Below, in pieces: positions 9,367 to 19,318 of a DNA stretch of 64,000 nt. The stretch comes from Thalassotalea hakodatensis. GTDB taxonomy: Bacteria; Pseudomonadota; Gammaproteobacteria; Enterobacterales; Alteromonadaceae. The stretch spans positions 4,124,066 to 4,188,065 of the forward strand of contig NZ_AP027365.1 of assembly GCF_030295995.1 (NCBI RefSeq), read 5' to 3'. The position numbers were made by a program, and so were the translations under genes. The notes beneath the pieces were generated by a model. That model was not told the origin of the DNA. It ran no database searches and saw nothing but the letters and a program-made list of their open reading frames with translations. Every line of letters starts with the position of its first letter. Position 1 is the stretch's first letter.

Positions 9367-10770
9367 GTGAAGATAATACTAAAATATATAATTTTCATTT
9401 ATTTAACTATAGCTAGCATCAATGTATTATCAAACGAGGCACCTGATACATTTGACCCTTTTGCCCAAGTCAGTGCTAACCCGTTAGTCACCCAACTACT
9501 CAATATTGCACAGAAAGCCCGCAACGATTTATCAACAGCACAACAGCAATACAAATCACTTGATACCAGTGAAATTGAGCAATTAGAATTACCACTACAA
9601 ATAGCACATCTATTGGCAAAAATCGCCATTAAACAAGCAAGTAATGACTATTTATCAGCCAATGCTTTAATAAAAACGCTCAAGTTATTTGCCAATCGAC
9701 ATGATGAGCAATGGATACTTAGTATTTACTACGAACGCTTAGCATTAAATAATATGCGCCAAGGCAAGTACCTGCAGGCAGCACAATATTCAACCCAAGC
9801 AATAGATTTAGCCGCAAGTATTAATTATCTATTTATTGAAGCAAGTGCCCGAATAACGCGTGGCGTTTCATACAGCAAGTTATCTAAAAGTGGCGAAGCA
9901 CTACAAGACTACATTAAGGCACACAACTTCTTTCAGCAGGTTGGTAACTTAGATAAGGTTGTTACCATTTATACTAATCAAGTGACCTTATACTTAGATC
10001 GTTTTGAATATGCACAAGCATTAATAATGTCAGATAACGCTATCTCAACTTTGTCATTAATGCCTCAAGCACCAACTAGTTTGGTTGCAGCTAACTACAT
10101 TAATAGGGCGATTGCGTTAGCTTATTTAGGTAAGAAAGACGAAGAATTAACTGCTTACCTGAAAGCACAAGAGTACGCATTACAAGCAAATGACCTTGAA
10201 ATACAAGCATCTGTATACGCCAATATTTCAGATTACTTTTTAAGATACCAAAATTATCAACTCGCCATTGAACGGGCAAAGCGCTGTATTGAAATTGCCG
10301 AGCAAATCAATCAGCTCAATTTAGTCGCTATTTGTTTACTCAATCAAGGCCTAGCTACAATACACCTTAATGATATACAACATGGCATTGACATGATTGA
10401 ACGGGCACATCAATTAACTAAGCAAGAAGGTATGAAAAGTACATTGCTTGATGTGTACACTGCCTATACAGAGGCCTATACCACCATTAATGACCATGAA
10501 ACGGCAAATAAGTGGTTAACAAAAAGGTATGAAGCAGTATTAATAAAAGCTAAACACGATAGAGAGCATGACTTTAGCGAGCAAGAAAAAAACTTTAAAG
10601 CCATTATCCAAGAACGAGAAAACCTACATCAATCACTAAAATCTACCATGACGAACAAATTACTCTCTCAACAATCAGTGATGCACGGGTTATGGTTTAG
10701 TCTGATATTGATTAGTCTATTGTTGCTCGGTGCAGTATGGATGATTATTCGCATTAAAAGATCAGCATAA
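9367..10770 (+). CDS. TPR protein with signal peptide and C-terminal membrane anchor
   Basis: This 467-residue protein has an N-terminal signal sequence (ILKYIIFIYLTIASINVLS), then about seven tetratricopeptide-like helical pairs (for example QGKYLQAAQYSTQAIDLA and QNYQLAIERAKRCIEIAEQ). A coiled segment (EQEKNFKAIIQERENL) and a C-terminal membrane helix (LWFSLILISLLLLGAVWMII) ending in a few positive residues follow. The architecture matches the sensor half of the periplasmic TPR/GGDEF proteins common in Alteromonadales, but no GGDEF, kinase or DNA-binding domain follows. It starts with GTG preceded by GGGTGATAGG. It probably acts as a periplasmic scaffold or sensor partner; function is unknown. 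Confidence 0.75.
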   Translation: MKIILKYIIFIYLTIASINVLSNEAPDTFDPFAQVSANPLVTQLLNIAQKARNDLSTAQQQYKSLDTSEIEQLELPLQIAHLLAKIAIKQASNDYLSANALIKTLKLFANRHDEQWILSIYYERLALNNMRQGKYLQAAQYSTQAIDLAASINYLFIEASARITRGVSYSKLSKSGEALQDYIKAHNFFQQVGNLDKVVTIYTNQVTLYLDRFEYAQALIMSDNAISTLSLMPQAPTSLVAANYINRAIALAYLGKKDEELTAYLKAQEYALQANDLEIQASVYANISDYFLRYQNYQLAIERAKRCIEIAEQINQLNLVAICLLNQGLATIHLNDIQHGIDMIERAHQLTKQEGMKSTLLDVYTAYTEAYTTINDHETANKWLTKRYEAVLIKAKHDREHDFSEQEKNFKAIIQERENLHQSLKSTMTNKLLSQQSVMHGLWFSLILISLLLLGAVWMIIRIKRSA

Positions 10771-11075
10771 AAACGGTGATTTACCGCATAATTCGATATT
10801 TTCAACGTAATATATCTTAAATCACAGAAACACATGTTAATATTTTGTTATATTCTAACTTTGTGCTATACAATTCTATGTACTTATCAGAGTGTTGGTC
10901 AAAAACCCCTTGTACAAAGTGCAGTCACGCTTAATCGAGTGGATACAACACCCTGTTAGCTTCGCTGTCAACAAGGAAAAAGCAATTTTTGCTTTTGGTA
11001 TATACTCACCAATACTCAATAAAAACTAAAATAAAATAGTTAACAACCACGCACTACACTCAACGGAGAAAAAAT
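10771..11075. other. gene-free interval upstream of the M16 cluster
   Basis: No supported gene is present in these 305 bases. A promoter candidate TTGTTA (10845-10850), 18-base spacer, TACAAT (10869-10874) points toward the M16 genes, giving a leader of ~200 bases. Within the leader an 8-bp hairpin AAAAGCAA/TTGCTTTT lies around 10978-10997. The rest is unexplained. Confidence 0.45.
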
Positions 11076-12413
11076 ATGAGGTTCGTTAAAGCCTTTGCAT
11101 TAGTGTGCGCTCTTCTGATGGCAAAAATATCATTTGCCACCAATGTTGAAGACATTCACACCTTTACGTTAAAAAATGGCATGCAATTTTTAGTACTTGA
11201 AGATCATTCAATCCCTAATGCAAACATGTATTTATTCTGGAAGGTCGGTTCGCGAAATGAATACCCAGGAATTACCGGTTTATCACACTTTTTTGAGCAT
11301 ATGATGTTTAATGGCTCGAAGAATTACGGCCCCAAAATGTTTGACCGAACAATGGAAGCTGCGGGTGGTAGTAATAACGCTTATACGACTGAGAATTTAA
11401 CCGTTTATACCGATTGGTTCCCTGCTTCATCTCTTGAAACCATGTTTGATCTAGAAGCTGATCGCATTGCAAATTTATCCATCGATAAAGAGATGGTCGA
11501 AAGTGAACGTGGTGTTGTTACTTCTGAACGTAGTACAGGGTTAGAAAACTCTAATTTTCGCGCAATTTCAGAAGAAGTAAAAAATGCAGCATTCCGCGCT
11601 CACCCTTATAGTTGGTCGGTGATCGGTCATCAATCAGATATCGACAATTGGCGTTTAGAAGACTTAAAACGTTTCCATAAAACCTATTATGCACCAAATA
11701 ATGCTGTGGTTGTGATCGCCGGAGATGTAACAGTCGCAAAAGTGAAATCTCTTGCAAAACAGTATTTTGAACCTATTCCTGCCCAAGAACCTCCGAGAAA
11801 AGTGCATACGGTAGAACCGGAGCAAAAAGGGGAAAGACGTGCCTATTTACACAAAGCCTCAGTCACTACCCCCAATATTTTAATGGCTTTTCACGTACCA
11901 GAAACCCAACATGAAGATTATTACGCACTCGATATTTTAAGTGACGTATTGTCGATAGGGGATAGTTCAAGATTACAAAAATCGTTAATTAACGACAAAC
12001 AAATTGCGAGTTCTATTTTTACCTATATGCCACAATCAATCGATCCAAACCTTTTTTATATTTACGCCGTTGCCGCCAAAGACATTAGTGCTGAGGCGCT
12101 GGAAAAGTCTGTGATTGCCGAAATAAACTCCGTCATGCGTGAGGGTATTACAGCAAAAGAGTTACAAAAAGTGAAAAACACAAAACTGGTAAATTTTTAT
12201 CGTGAAATGTCGACCATTAATGGTAAGGCAAATACGATTGGAAGCTTCCAAATGTACTTCGGTGATTACAAGAAGTTATTTTCAGCACCGCAAGACTATG
12301 AAAAAGTAACCGTAAACGATGTACAACGTGTTGCCAAAAAATACTTACGTAAAGCCAATCGTACTGTTGGCGTATTATCTTCACAGGAGGATTCAAGTAA
12401 TGAAGATTTATAA
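11076..12413 (+). CDS. M16 family zinc metallopeptidase, catalytic subunit
   Basis: This 445-residue exported protein has a signal peptide (ending SFA-TNVED) and the inverted zinc motif HxxEH in SHFFEHMMF (His71, Glu74, His75). The third zinc ligand is the usual downstream Glu in the VESERGVV region. The C-terminal half lacks the R/Y pair found in TYGARS-type sequences, which M16B enzymes need to bind the substrate. The next gene has that pair but lacks the zinc site, so the two probably form an obligate heterodimer in the periplasm that degrades peptides. The ATG has a good CGGAG site. It overlaps the next gene by 14 bases. Confidence 0.92.
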   Translation: MRFVKAFALVCALLMAKISFATNVEDIHTFTLKNGMQFLVLEDHSIPNANMYLFWKVGSRNEYPGITGLSHFFEHMMFNGSKNYGPKMFDRTMEAAGGSNNAYTTENLTVYTDWFPASSLETMFDLEADRIANLSIDKEMVESERGVVTSERSTGLENSNFRAISEEVKNAAFRAHPYSWSVIGHQSDIDNWRLEDLKRFHKTYYAPNNAVVVIAGDVTVAKVKSLAKQYFEPIPAQEPPRKVHTVEPEQKGERRAYLHKASVTTPNILMAFHVPETQHEDYYALDILSDVLSIGDSSRLQKSLINDKQIASSIFTYMPQSIDPNLFYIYAVAAKDISAEALEKSVIAEINSVMREGITAKELQKVKNTKLVNFYREMSTINGKANTIGSFQMYFGDYKKLFSAPQDYEKVTVNDVQRVAKKYLRKANRTVGVLSSQEDSSNEDL

Positions 12414-13791
12414 CGCCCTATTGGCCATTTTTTTCACCCTTATTAGCCAAATAGCAACAGCAGGATACACCTTGCCTAGCTATGAAAAAGTCACCTTACA
12501 AAATGGTTTAACGGTCATTTTAATGGAACAACATGAAGTGCCATTAATTGATGTTAATATCGTTGTTAATGTTGGCGCTATTGATGATGCTAACAACGCA
12601 GGGCTTAGCTATCTTACCGCTCAAAACCTGTTATTAGGAACAAAACATCTTTCTAAAACACAATTAGATCAACAAATAGATTTTGTTGGTGCAGAATTGT
12701 ATAGCACGGCGAATTTAGAGTTTTCAACCATTGGTGCATCTTTTGCGGTAAAAGACACCGATAACATCATGAACATTTTACGTGATGCTGTGCTTTTTCC
12801 TCGTTTTGACGAAACAGAGTTCAACAAGCATAAAAGTCGACATGCTTTACAGTTAACCCAAAGAAAAGAAAGCCCTCGATCTGTCATCAACCAATACTTC
12901 AACCGTCTTATTTTTGGTCAAAACGGTTATGGTGCCGTAACTAGTGGTGATCAAGAAAGTATTAAGTCGATCAGCCTTCCCTTGATTCAACAGCATCATA
13001 GTAAGTGGTATACAGCCAACAACGCTGCAATTATTGTTGTCGGTGACTTTGAAACTAACGTAATGAAAGAGAAAATAAAAAAGTTATTCTCATCATGGTC
13101 TAGTGCTAACCCAGCTTTACAACAACAAGACATTAAGAAAACCCCCCATGCTAGTTCACCACAAGTCTTACTCGTCAATAAAGGAGATGCTCGTGAGTCA
13201 ACTTTTTTAATTGGTGGTAAAGGTATCGCCAGAAATAATCCAGATATCGTCGGCCTTTCAGTCATTAATACTATTTTAGGCGGACGATTTACCTCTTGGT
13301 TAAATGATGAACTACGTGTTAACGCCGGCCTAACTTATGGTGCGAGAAGTCGCTTTACGTCATATAGTCATGACGGTACGTTCACCATATCTACTTTCAC
13401 GAAAACAGAAACAACCATTGAAGCCATTGACCTAGCGTTAAAAACCTATCAACGCTTATGGCAACAAGGTATTGACTCAGCCACTCTAACTTCTGCTAAA
13501 GCATACGTTAAAGGTCAATTTCCACCAAAATTTGAAACGGCCAGTCAATTAGCTGACCTATTAGCTAATATGTATGGCTATGGATTCGATGAAAGCTATA
13601 TTAATACCTTTGAGCAACAAGTTGATTCCTTAACGATAGAAAAATCTCAACAACTAATTAATTCATATTTCCCTAAAGAAAACTTACAATTTGTAGTCAT
13701 AGGTAAAGCTGAACAAATTAGAACTGCATTAGCAAAATACGGTAAGATTACCGAAACAGACATTAAAGAAAGTGGATTTAACATCCAATAA
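12400..13791 (+). CDS. M16 family peptidase-like, non-catalytic partner subunit
   Basis: This 463-residue exported protein has a signal peptide (LLAIFFTLISQIATA). Where its neighbours have HFFEH it has YLTAQ, so no zinc can be bound there. It retains the C-terminal substrate-binding signature GLTYGARSRF. This matches the partner subunit of heterodimeric M16B peptidases. I chose the ATG at 12400, which lies inside the end of the preceding gene, because a strong CAGGAGG site (12384-12390) is correctly spaced. The 14-base overlap suggests translational coupling and equal stoichiometry. An upstream in-frame start at 12319 has no such site. Confidence 0.9.
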   Translation: MKIYNALLAIFFTLISQIATAGYTLPSYEKVTLQNGLTVILMEQHEVPLIDVNIVVNVGAIDDANNAGLSYLTAQNLLLGTKHLSKTQLDQQIDFVGAELYSTANLEFSTIGASFAVKDTDNIMNILRDAVLFPRFDETEFNKHKSRHALQLTQRKESPRSVINQYFNRLIFGQNGYGAVTSGDQESIKSISLPLIQQHHSKWYTANNAAIIVVGDFETNVMKEKIKKLFSSWSSANPALQQQDIKKTPHASSPQVLLVNKGDARESTFLIGGKGIARNNPDIVGLSVINTILGGRFTSWLNDELRVNAGLTYGARSRFTSYSHDGTFTISTFTKTETTIEAIDLALKTYQRLWQQGIDSATLTSAKAYVKGQFPPKFETASQLADLLANMYGYGFDESYINTFEQQVDSLTIEKSQQLINSYFPKENLQFVVIGKAEQIRTALAKYGKITETDIKESGFNIQ

Positions 13792-13809
13792 GTATTCAGG
13801 AGATATCAT

Positions 13810-16659
13810 TTGAAAACATGGACCATATCGCTATTAATGCTAGCACTTACCGCCTGCCAGCAAACAAGTAGCCCAGACAGTGACAAAGCAATCACCAATA
13901 TCGACGGTGTTAACTTTGTTGAACAAGTAGCAGGGAAACCAGGAAAAACGGTTATTCCTTATCAAAAATATGAACTCGATAACGGTTTAACCGTTATTCT
14001 TCATCAAGATACTTCTGATCCATTAGTACATGTAGATGTGACTTATCATGTTGGCTCAGGTCGTGAAGAAATTGGTAAATCAGGCTTTGCACACTTTTTC
14101 GAACACATGATGTTCCAAGGCTCTGAAAACGTTGCTGATGAGCAACATTTCAAATTAGTCACTGAAGCCGGTGGTACGATGAACGGCACCACAAACACAG
14201 ATCGCACTAACTATTTTCAGACGGTTCCAGCGAGTCAATTAGAAAAAATGTTGTGGTTAGAAGCTGATCGTATGGGTTTTTTAGTGGATGCTGTTACACA
14301 AGAAAAGTTTGAAGTTCAGCGTGAAACTGTAAAAAATGAACGCGGTCAACGAGTGGATAACCGACCATATGGACGCTTATATGAACGAGTTTCACAAGCA
14401 TTGTATCCAGCAGGACATCCATATTCATGGCCTGTGATTGGCTATTTAGAAGATTTGAATCGCGTAAATGTTAATGATTTAAAAGCCTTCTTTTTACGTT
14501 GGTATGGTCCTAATAATGCCACTTTATCTATTGGTGGTGACATAGATCCTGCGCAAACACTAACGTTGATCAAAAAATATTTTGGTAGCATTCCAAGCGG
14601 TCCAGAAGTATTACCACCTGAAAAACAGCAAGTTACGCTTAATGAAGATCGCTATATTTCAATGGAAGATAATGTACATTTACCATTGATTTATATGTCT
14701 TACCCTACAGTGTCAGTGCGTCATGAAGATGAAGCCCCGTTAGATGTGCTTTCAAGTATTCTTGGCGGCGGTAAAACATCTCTACTTTATAAGAACTTAG
14801 TTAAAAATCAAATTGCTGTTCAAGCGACTGTAAATCATCCGTGTGCAGAGTTAGCGTGTACATTCAATTTACTGGCATTACCTCATCCTGCATCAGGTAA
14901 GAACTTAGCTGATTTAGAAAAAATTATCCGAGATTCTTTAACAGAATTTGAAGCACGCGGTGTACAAGAAGATGACTTAATCAAAGTAAAAGCCGATATG
15001 GAAGCTAACTATATTTTCGGCTTACAAAGTGTTGCAGGGAAGGTTAGTCAACTTGCCGCAAACGAAACCTTTACTGGAAACCCTAATCATATTGAACAAG
15101 ACATTTCTCGTTATGCAAACGTTACTAAAGAAGATGTTATGCGGGTATTTCATACCTATATTAAAGATCAACATGCCGTGATCATGAGCGTAGTGCCAAA
15201 AGGTAAGAAAGACCTCATTGCCGCAAATGATAACTTTACACCAGCTGCTCGCGATATTAAGCCATCAGATGCTACCTCTGCTGATGACTTAGCAATTCGT
15301 AAAGCAACGGATAACTTCGACCGTAGTATGATCCCTAATGCGGGTGCAAATAAAGCCGTGAATGTACCTGACATGTGGCGCACAACATTAGCTAACGGCA
15401 TTAAAGTATTGGGTACACAAAGCTTAGAAACCCCCACTACGTCAATCTTATTAAAAATACCTGCTGGTCATTACTACAGTGATAAAGATAAAGCAGGTGT
15501 TGTTTCATTACTTACAAGTATGTTGAATGAATCGACCACTAAACGTAGCGCAGAAGACATGAGTAACGCGTTAGAAAAATTAGGTGCTTCAGTGTATATC
15601 ACACCGAGTAACCAACACATTAATGTGCATATTAATGCATTAACCAAAAATATTGATGCCACTCTGAAATTGGTGAATGAAAAACTAACTGCGCCGGCAT
15701 TTATTAGCAGTGAATTTAAACGCAATAAAAGTAATTCAATTCAAGGTGTCATCAATAGTAAGAAAGATGCGGGCTATTTAGCATCAAGCGCTTATCGTCA
15801 ATTACTGCATGCCGATAACATTGCAGCGATGCCTATTGGCGGAACAGAAGATACCTTATCGAACATTACGTTGAACGATGTGAAAGCATTTTACCAAACA
15901 CACGTAAAACCGAAACAAAGTGAATTAATTGTTGTTACTGATCTTAACCAAGTACAGATGAGTAAGTCATTGTCAGTGTTAACTCAATGGCAAGGTGAAG
16001 GTGAGTCATTAAATTTGACGCTGCCAGAGCCCGAAACCAAACTTGGTGTGATCTACTTAGTGAATAAAGACCAAGCAGCACAGTCTGCTATTCGCATTGG
16101 TAAACGTTCAATTACAGAAGACATTACCGGCGAATACTACAAGTCTTATTTAATGAACTTCCCTTTAGGTGGCGCATTTAATAGTCGTATTAATCTAAAC
16201 TTACGTGAAGATAAAGGCTACACTTATGGTGCACGTTCTTATTTTAGTGCCAATAAATTAGCCGGCTTTTTCACCGCAAGTGCAGAAGTCAGAGCTGATG
16301 CAACAGACAAATCTATTGTTGAATTTGTTAAAGAAATAGAGCGCTATGCTACCAGTGGTATTACTCGTGAAGAATTAACTTTTATGCGTAATGCGATCAA
16401 CCAAAAAGATGCACTAAAATATGAAACGCCAAGAGCAAAATTGGGCTTCTTAGCACAAATTTTGGAGCATGATTTAACACCAGATTTTGTACAAGAACGC
16501 GTTAACATTGTTGAAAATATTACTGCTGATGAAATCAATGCACTTGCTAAAAAGCATTTACAATTGCAAGACATGTTGATGGTTGTGGTCGGAGATTCTG
16601 CCACATTAACACCTCAACTAGAAGCACTTGGTTATCAAGTAATACAACATGAATTATAA
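13810..16659 (+). CDS. M16 family double-length zinc metallopeptidase, lipoprotein
   Basis: This 949-residue protein carries both M16 halves in one chain. The N-terminal half has the zinc motif HFFEHMMF (His95, Glu98, His99) and the C-terminal half has the substrate-binding GYTYGARSYF. A lipobox LTAC at residues 13-16 predicts a membrane-anchored lipoprotein. It is thus a pitrilysin-like fusion equivalent to the two-gene heterodimer just upstream, 18 bases away in the same operon. The start is TTG at 13810, supported by AGGAG eight bases upstream and the immediately following lipoprotein signal. A terminator follows. Substrates are unknown. Confidence 0.92.
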   Translation: MKTWTISLLMLALTACQQTSSPDSDKAITNIDGVNFVEQVAGKPGKTVIPYQKYELDNGLTVILHQDTSDPLVHVDVTYHVGSGREEIGKSGFAHFFEHMMFQGSENVADEQHFKLVTEAGGTMNGTTNTDRTNYFQTVPASQLEKMLWLEADRMGFLVDAVTQEKFEVQRETVKNERGQRVDNRPYGRLYERVSQALYPAGHPYSWPVIGYLEDLNRVNVNDLKAFFLRWYGPNNATLSIGGDIDPAQTLTLIKKYFGSIPSGPEVLPPEKQQVTLNEDRYISMEDNVHLPLIYMSYPTVSVRHEDEAPLDVLSSILGGGKTSLLYKNLVKNQIAVQATVNHPCAELACTFNLLALPHPASGKNLADLEKIIRDSLTEFEARGVQEDDLIKVKADMEANYIFGLQSVAGKVSQLAANETFTGNPNHIEQDISRYANVTKEDVMRVFHTYIKDQHAVIMSVVPKGKKDLIAANDNFTPAARDIKPSDATSADDLAIRKATDNFDRSMIPNAGANKAVNVPDMWRTTLANGIKVLGTQSLETPTTSILLKIPAGHYYSDKDKAGVVSLLTSMLNESTTKRSAEDMSNALEKLGASVYITPSNQHINVHINALTKNIDATLKLVNEKLTAPAFISSEFKRNKSNSIQGVINSKKDAGYLASSAYRQLLHADNIAAMPIGGTEDTLSNITLNDVKAFYQTHVKPKQSELIVVTDLNQVQMSKSLSVLTQWQGEGESLNLTLPEPETKLGVIYLVNKDQAAQSAIRIGKRSITEDITGEYYKSYLMNFPLGGAFNSRINLNLREDKGYTYGARSYFSANKLAGFFTASAEVRADATDKSIVEFVKEIERYATSGITREELTFMRNAINQKDALKYETPRAKLGFLAQILEHDLTPDFVQERVNIVENITADEINALAKKHLQLQDMLMVVVGDSATLTPQLEALGYQVIQHEL

Positions 16660-16675
16660 GTAAATAGTTGTTATT

Positions 16676-16704
16676 AAAGCCTGATGGAAACATCAGGCTT
16701 TTTT
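16676..16704 (+). terminator. intrinsic terminator of the M16 operon
   Basis: The stem AAAGCCTGATG/CATCAGGCTTT closes a GAAA tetraloop and is followed by a T-tract. This is a textbook rho-independent terminator. Confidence 0.9.
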
Positions 16705-16727
16705 ATAGCTTTCAACACGGATAGACA

Positions 16728-16753
16728 TAAAAAAAGCCACGTTCAGCAGCTTT
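16728..16753 (-). terminator. weak terminator candidate for the small gene at 16775
   Basis: Read on the minus strand, a five-base stem AAAGC/GCTTT with an 11-base loop runs into seven Ts. The stem is short, so this is only a candidate. Confidence 0.35.
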
Positions 16754-16774
16754 CATTCATCACAGTAGTCGTGA

Positions 16775-17017
16775 TTAAGGTCGGATAGTAATTGCAGGAG
16801 AAGTATCTATTTCACCTTCGTCTGAAATGGTAGCAACATTACCATCACACATGAGCACCGCTAAACTACCAGCATTACTTGCTCGAATAAATGATAAATC
16901 GTAGCCAAACTGCGTTAAACTACTCGCCGCAAATTTTTGCGCAAGCGACAGTTTATCCCACAACATTGAATGTTCTGGTTGATAATGTCTACGTTCTAAC
17001 AATAACTCTCTGTCCAT
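16775..17017 (-). CDS. small conserved protein of unknown function
   Basis: This 80-residue soluble protein starts MDRELLLERRHYQPEHSMLW. A short helical N-terminal part (KLSLAQKFAASSLTQFGY) is followed by a compact strand-rich half (DLSFIRASNAGSLAVLMC) and an acidic stretch. It looks like a conserved gammaproteobacterial hypothetical, but I cannot name it. I chose the ATG at 17017 because GGAAG lies six bases upstream; the longer frame to 17056 has no site. It is divergent from tesB and has no evident partner. Confidence 0.6.
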   Translation of the reverse strand: MDRELLLERRHYQPEHSMLWDKLSLAQKFAASSLTQFGYDLSFIRASNAGSLAVLMCDGNVATISDEGEIDTSPAITIRP

Positions 17018-17214
17018 TACAGCTTCCACAAAAACCCCATAATATGAAAATGACACGATGTCTAAGACTGCGACGATAGCTTAATCAGGATGAAATTTCA
17101 ACAAAACTCGATTAAAAAATAACAACCTAATGATTCTCTTATACGACAGCTTTCAAAGTTAACTTCACTTTCTTATACTTACGCCATAAACCAAGCAATC
17201 AAGTCATAGAAATC

Positions 17215-18072
17215 ATGAGCCAAGTATTAAACGACTTATTAAATTTGTTAACTCTAGAACCGATAGAACAAGGGCTGTTTCGTGGTCAAAGCCAAGACTT
17301 AGGCTTTAAAGCTCTTTTTGGTGGACAAGTGATGGGACAAGCATTATCTGCAGCGCAAGAAACCGTAGAATCATCACGTCATATCCATTCTTTACACTCT
17401 TATTTTTTAAGGCCTGGTGACGCTCAAAAACCTGTTGTGTACGAGGTTGAAAATATTAGAGACGGCAATAGCTTTAACACTCGTCGTGTTAAGGCGATAC
17501 AAAATGGTAAAGCCATTTATTATATGACTGCCTCGTTTCAATCTGAAGAAGTCGGTTTTGATCATCAACCCACAATGCCTACAGTGGCCGGTCCTGAAGG
17601 TATTCCTTCATTTAGTGATTTTATTTTCGAGCACCAAGAATATATCCCTGACAATATTCGGGTAAAATTTTTATCTGAAAAGCCAATTGAGTTGAGGCCA
17701 GTAGAGCAATATAACTGGATAAAGCCAGAAAAAGCAGAGCCTATTTGCCACATGTGGATTAAAGCTAACGGTAAGTTGCCTGATGACCCGCGCATTCATA
17801 AATACATGTTAGCGTATACATCAGACTTTCATTTTCTGCCAACCGCACTTTTTTCACACGGTACCACACACTGGCAACCTAACTTTCAAATTGCCAGTAT
17901 TGATCACGCTATGTGGTTCCATCGCCCATTTAGGTTTGATGATTGGTTATTGTATGTTATGGAAAGCCCTACATCAGTTGGCGGACGTGGTTTAGTGCGT
18001 GGCCAAATTTATAATCAGGCCGGCGATTTAGTTGCCAGTACGATACAAGAAGGCGTGATACGTCAACGTTAG
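17215..18072 (+). CDS. tesB: acyl-CoA thioesterase II
   Basis: This 285-residue enzyme hydrolyses acyl-CoA to free fatty acid and CoA in the cytoplasm. Length and sequence match TesB: the double hot-dog fold with FRGQSQDLGFKALFGGQVMGQAL at the N-terminus, HSLHSYFLRPGD in the first domain, and IDHAMWFHRPFRFDDWLLY with the downstream GRGLVRGQIY signature in the second. It is monocistronic. Its stop overlaps the stop of the convergent MscS-type gene by three to four bases, with no terminator between them, so antisense read-through is possible. Confidence 0.95.
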   Translation: MSQVLNDLLNLLTLEPIEQGLFRGQSQDLGFKALFGGQVMGQALSAAQETVESSRHIHSLHSYFLRPGDAQKPVVYEVENIRDGNSFNTRRVKAIQNGKAIYYMTASFQSEEVGFDHQPTMPTVAGPEGIPSFSDFIFEHQEYIPDNIRVKFLSEKPIELRPVEQYNWIKPEKAEPICHMWIKANGKLPDDPRIHKYMLAYTSDFHFLPTALFSHGTTHWQPNFQIASIDHAMWFHRPFRFDDWLLYVMESPTSVGGRGLVRGQIYNQAGDLVASTIQEGVIRQR

Positions 18073-19310
18073 GGACGTTGACGCCAATCTTCCCCTGTAG
18101 GGTTTTGGAAAATACGCACATTAAAAATCGGAGCCATTGCATATAAATGATCAAAAATATCGGCTTGTATGGCTTCGTAATTCACCCATTCTTTGTCTTT
18201 ACAAAAGAAATATAACTCTAAAGGCAATCCTGAAGCAGTTGCAGGTAATTGGCGTACCATGCATGTCATGTCAGGGTGTACTTGATCGTGTTGCTTTAAA
18301 TATCGACCGATATAAGCACGATAGGTCCCCACGGTTGTTAATTGTCGTTGATTAACAATATCTTCTGGCGCAATGCCACGCTCTTGATGATAGCTGTTTA
18401 TCTCTTGCAACTTTTCTTGTAAATAATCTTGGATAAGCCTAACCGTTTGTAATTTTTTAATTTCATCAGGTTTATAAAAGCGTACGCTAGCCAAGTCTAA
18501 GGTAATCGCACGTTTTATACGCCTACCACCTGAAACATACATACCACGCCAGTTTTTAAATGATCCGCTAATCAATGCATAAGTTGGCACGGTTGTGATA
18601 GTACGATCAAAGTTTTCAACTTTTACCGTGTTTAAGCCAATTTCTAATACGTCACCATCAGCCCCATATTGTGGTATTTCAATCCAGTCTCCAGGTGCAA
18701 GCATTCTATTCGCTGATATTTGAATACTTGCCACCAAACCTTTGATTGTATCTTGGAACACTAATAACAGCACTGCGGTTAAGGCACCTAAACCACTTAA
18801 TAAATATAAAGGTGATTTGTTTAACACAAAAGCTATAGACAAAATACTTGCGACCAAATAAACAAGTAATTTGATCACCTGAAGCGCAGAATTTAACGGA
18901 ATATAACGTTCTTTCGCCACTTGGCGATAGCCGCTTCTTAATACGTTTAACAACGCACTGATCGCACGCGCCACTTGATAGGTGATCGCGATATGAAAAA
19001 AGACTAATAAAAAATGTCGATAAAGGTTTTCTTCAACAAATAAATGTGGCACTAGAAACCATGCGGTAACTAACGGAATAATAGCCAATGTACGGCTGAA
19101 TACTTGATGTTCAAATAGTAAGTCATCCCATTTATTTTTAGAATGCAGTACCATTTTTTCCACAACAACCAATAGTTGAAATTTCGCCAAGTAATAAACA
19201 ATACCGGCAACAACCAGCATAAATATCGTCCCTAGCATCATGGTCATTGATGATAAATAATATTCAGGAACGCCGTTTTCCAATAACCATGTCGAAAAAT
19301 AATCCTGCAT
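18069..19310 (-). CDS. ybdG: MscS-family mechanosensitive channel, YbdG type
   Basis: This 413-residue inner-membrane channel protein matches E. coli YbdG (MscM) in length and layout. About five membrane helices (from MLGTIFMLVVAGIVYYLA to LVYLVASILSIAFVL) are followed by the pore-lining segment LSGLGALTAVLLLVFQDTIKGLVASIQI. The MscS beta domain has the signature PGDWIEIPQYGADGDVLEIGLNTVKV, and the alpha/beta cytoplasmic cage completes it. It would release solutes on hypo-osmotic shock. The start ATG has an AGGACTG site lying inside the 3' end of the upstream acyltransferase gene. The gap between the two is only eight bases, so they form an operon. Confidence 0.92.
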   Translation of the reverse strand: MQDYFSTWLLENGVPEYYLSSMTMMLGTIFMLVVAGIVYYLAKFQLLVVVEKMVLHSKNKWDDLLFEHQVFSRTLAIIPLVTAWFLVPHLFVEENLYRHFLLVFFHIAITYQVARAISALLNVLRSGYRQVAKERYIPLNSALQVIKLLVYLVASILSIAFVLNKSPLYLLSGLGALTAVLLLVFQDTIKGLVASIQISANRMLAPGDWIEIPQYGADGDVLEIGLNTVKVENFDRTITTVPTYALISGSFKNWRGMYVSGGRRIKRAITLDLASVRFYKPDEIKKLQTVRLIQDYLQEKLQEINSYHQERGIAPEDIVNQRQLTTVGTYRAYIGRYLKQHDQVHPDMTCMVRQLPATASGLPLELYFFCKDKEWVNYEAIQADIFDHLYAMAPIFNVRIFQNPTGEDWRQRP

Positions 19311-19318
19311 AATCAGTC

